Part shown: piece by piece, positions 9,301 through 9,611 of the stretch
How the letters are laid out: the number at the start of each line of letters is the position of its first letter
How positions within the stretch are numbered: the first letter of the stretch is position 1
Assembly: GCA_021641325.1 (NCBI GenBank)
Contig: JAJXPD010000076.1
Span: 1-9,611 of the forward strand
DNA from: Opitutales bacterium
Lineage (GTDB): Bacteria; Verrucomicrobiota; Verrucomicrobiia; Opitutales; Intestinicryptomonadaceae
Direction of reading: 5' to 3'
DNA: 9,611 nt
Notes under the pieces: model-generated
Seen by the model: the letters and a program-made list of their open reading frames with translations, nothing else
Told to the model about the DNA's origin: nothing
Database searches by the model: none
Position numbers and translations under genes: made by a program

Positions 9301-9611
9301 GCCCGCGGATACGCGCCGATCTTCGCCGGGAAATTCCCGCCCGACTCAACGCTCCACGAGTCGTTTCCCTTTTCGAAATCGCCGTTGTAAAGCGGGACCG
9401 AATCTATCGAAACGTTGTCAAAAAAGGCGGCGTTTCTGGGACGCCCCGACGGCGATTTTTCGCCGTCGCCGCCGAACGACAGCACAGACTTGCAGTCGGC
9501 GGGAACTTTCAGCTCCACCGCCACCCTGCGCCTCTCGCCGTCAGACACGGGGGCGTAAGTGCTAACGGAGTTGTTGCGCTCCGCCTCCGCGCCCTTAGTG
9601 CGGTGAAGCAC
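6381..9611 (-). CDS. Large clan GH-A-like glycoside hydrolase, paralogue of the downstream gene, 5'-partial (1076 aa visible)
   Basis: The frame is open to the right edge. The GTG there should not be taken as the start: alignment with the downstream paralogue puts equivalent catalytic residues 33-34 positions earlier in the visible sequence, so roughly 35-45 residues, including the expected signal peptide, lie outside. Numbering from the edge, the landmarks are R450 (NLLRIN), H487 (YIHLPL), acid/base E556 (YYNELS), NSYYEHP, and nucleophile E726 (VTEYNH). Spacing between them matches the paralogue almost exactly (37, 69 and 170 residues against 37, 70 and 170). The N-terminal beta domains (FFDNVSID, then NGDFEKG; RYIYVVHALAN) and the C-terminal beta-sandwich (RLVFVYATQENN, VYALALNGERR) are also shared. 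It is the promoter-proximal member of the visible pair; the promoter lies beyond the window. It is probably a secreted polysaccharide hydrolase with a specificity related to but distinct from its neighbour. The glycoside hydrolase assignment is motif-based. Confidence 0.87.
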   Translation of the reverse strand: MLHRTKGAEAERNNSVSTYAPVSDGERRRVAVELKVPADCKSVLSFGGDGEKSPSGRPRNAAFFDNVSIDSVPLYNGDFEKGNDSWSVESGGNFPAKIGAYPRAAGAAHGVFAARASSFGAVRRTVSLEGGKVFELAFDVLGAKPSDLETDFPLDLKKSANASPSDFAQMRKLPKGAMLGAFLEKLSGSAGVSEVCGIKFDIANSAANSGKLVVALKSSAAPSAPASVKTGGISRSGRYIYVVHALANPDRMQKGWSFGALNIEYTDGVKKGFRMRYGIDADVYRAANRALRNGRVAFPSDGGALYMSRFPLDANRRVEKVSFSAYGNAPWIVVAATISDKKVDPCETTTPKGNPDWVLADIPEDHPVRAGSALDLSSFLPDAEAGVFGRVIISPRGTMAFEKNPDADVRFKGYTFYPHSLVLKYDFETARDNMRKYAAQIRKNGYNLLRINFDYLKSDTKRAERAYRYDEIDYLIRELKRNGVYIHLPLAWYDIGTKNYSFPQRNDVKIRAIFGEPEARAMWRETAEEQLNHVNPYTNLAWKDDPVFQLFEYYNELSICHNKFDEFSPATQKLLTDRWRVWLEKRYGTVGKLNDAWRGKAWAKRGGYPLKSFADAQCLTAGADWGRFCREAESEFADFCKMVVRGTGYKGIVSQRNLGRAVYDSWARGGFSENVIVNSYYEHPGGLYTPDADHTCNQESSIARSAGYWRAIALSKHADRPLSVTEYNHCYWNKHRFEMMSVFAPYSAFQNFSTLIIHANAVPWRGGWKSRLSPFNVADSPAIRAAELFNQCFFMRGDVKPSEHRVDMLIGKNFVEKEDRALSSVGGGQGHIPLIVGFAVKSDAPVPANLKSSNPKPADMQILPEGAAEIVTEGWAQRVVESGDGSFDLSKFVAEAKRRGMLSPDNESDPAAGVYQTDTRQITMDAKRGSMKVATDKSCAITVHGNTAATAGALRLLSTTVPASVGLASLDGAEIGKSSRLVFVYATQENNIDAITSLDGILSLNEGRGPVAVRRGRVCAELKLDPSKKFSVYALALNGERRGKVSAEFSGGALKLDIDNGAFANGAPTFFEIVSE
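7975..8024 (-). repeat. Near-identical paralogue patch, copy B (pairs with 4639-4688)
   Basis: Second copy of the 50-base patch encoding NPYTNLAWKDDP, in the upstream hydrolase gene, in the same orientation and equivalent protein position. The two differences fall in the codons just before NPYT. Confidence 0.85.
8402..8492 (-). repeat. Near-identical paralogue patch, copy B (pairs with 5069-5159)
   Basis: Second copy of the 91-base patch encoding the pre-barrel motif, in the upstream hydrolase gene. The peptide differs only at a few conservative positions (for example Ala to Val, Val to Ile). Confidence 0.85.

Overview
The window is high-GC bacterial DNA with four protein-coding regions and no RNA gene, insertion sequence or CRISPR array that I can see. 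Large secreted clan GH-A-like glycoside hydrolases, a CBM9-like sugar-binding domain and the codon style suggest a polysaccharide-degrading member of the PVC group (Verrucomicrobiota or Lentisphaerota, perhaps a gut or marine lineage). This assignment rests on general resemblance, not on a marker gene.

Left half, + strand. Positions 1-852 encode an endonuclease/exonuclease/phosphatase (EEP, DNase I-like) protein, cut at the left edge. Its frame is interrupted by an in-frame TAA at 694-696; the same frame then continues with the two missing family motifs to a second TAA at 850-852. A strong hairpin terminator follows (870-907). Next, 970-2953 holds a lipoprotein-type signal sequence and, in another frame, the last strands of a GH-A-like barrel plus C-terminal beta domains including a CBM9-like module. 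The frame break near 1150-1190 and the absence of barrel strands 1-5 make this a probable decayed gene.

Right half, - strand. Two tandem paralogues, 9611-6381 (cut at the right edge) and 6377-3021, are separated by 3 bp and are almost certainly one operon. Each has N-terminal jelly-roll-like domains, a TIM-barrel with both expected catalytic glutamates, and a C-terminal beta-sandwich. A hairpin with T-runs on both strands (2964-3005) lies between the convergent units and can terminate both.

Taken together this looks like part of a polysaccharide-utilisation region. Two intact secreted hydrolases were made by duplication, and beside them on the opposite strand lie two damaged genes. The most notable points are the in-frame stop in the EEP gene, the internally deleted and frame-broken GH gene, and a tandem pair of giant hydrolases that I cannot place in a named CAZy family.
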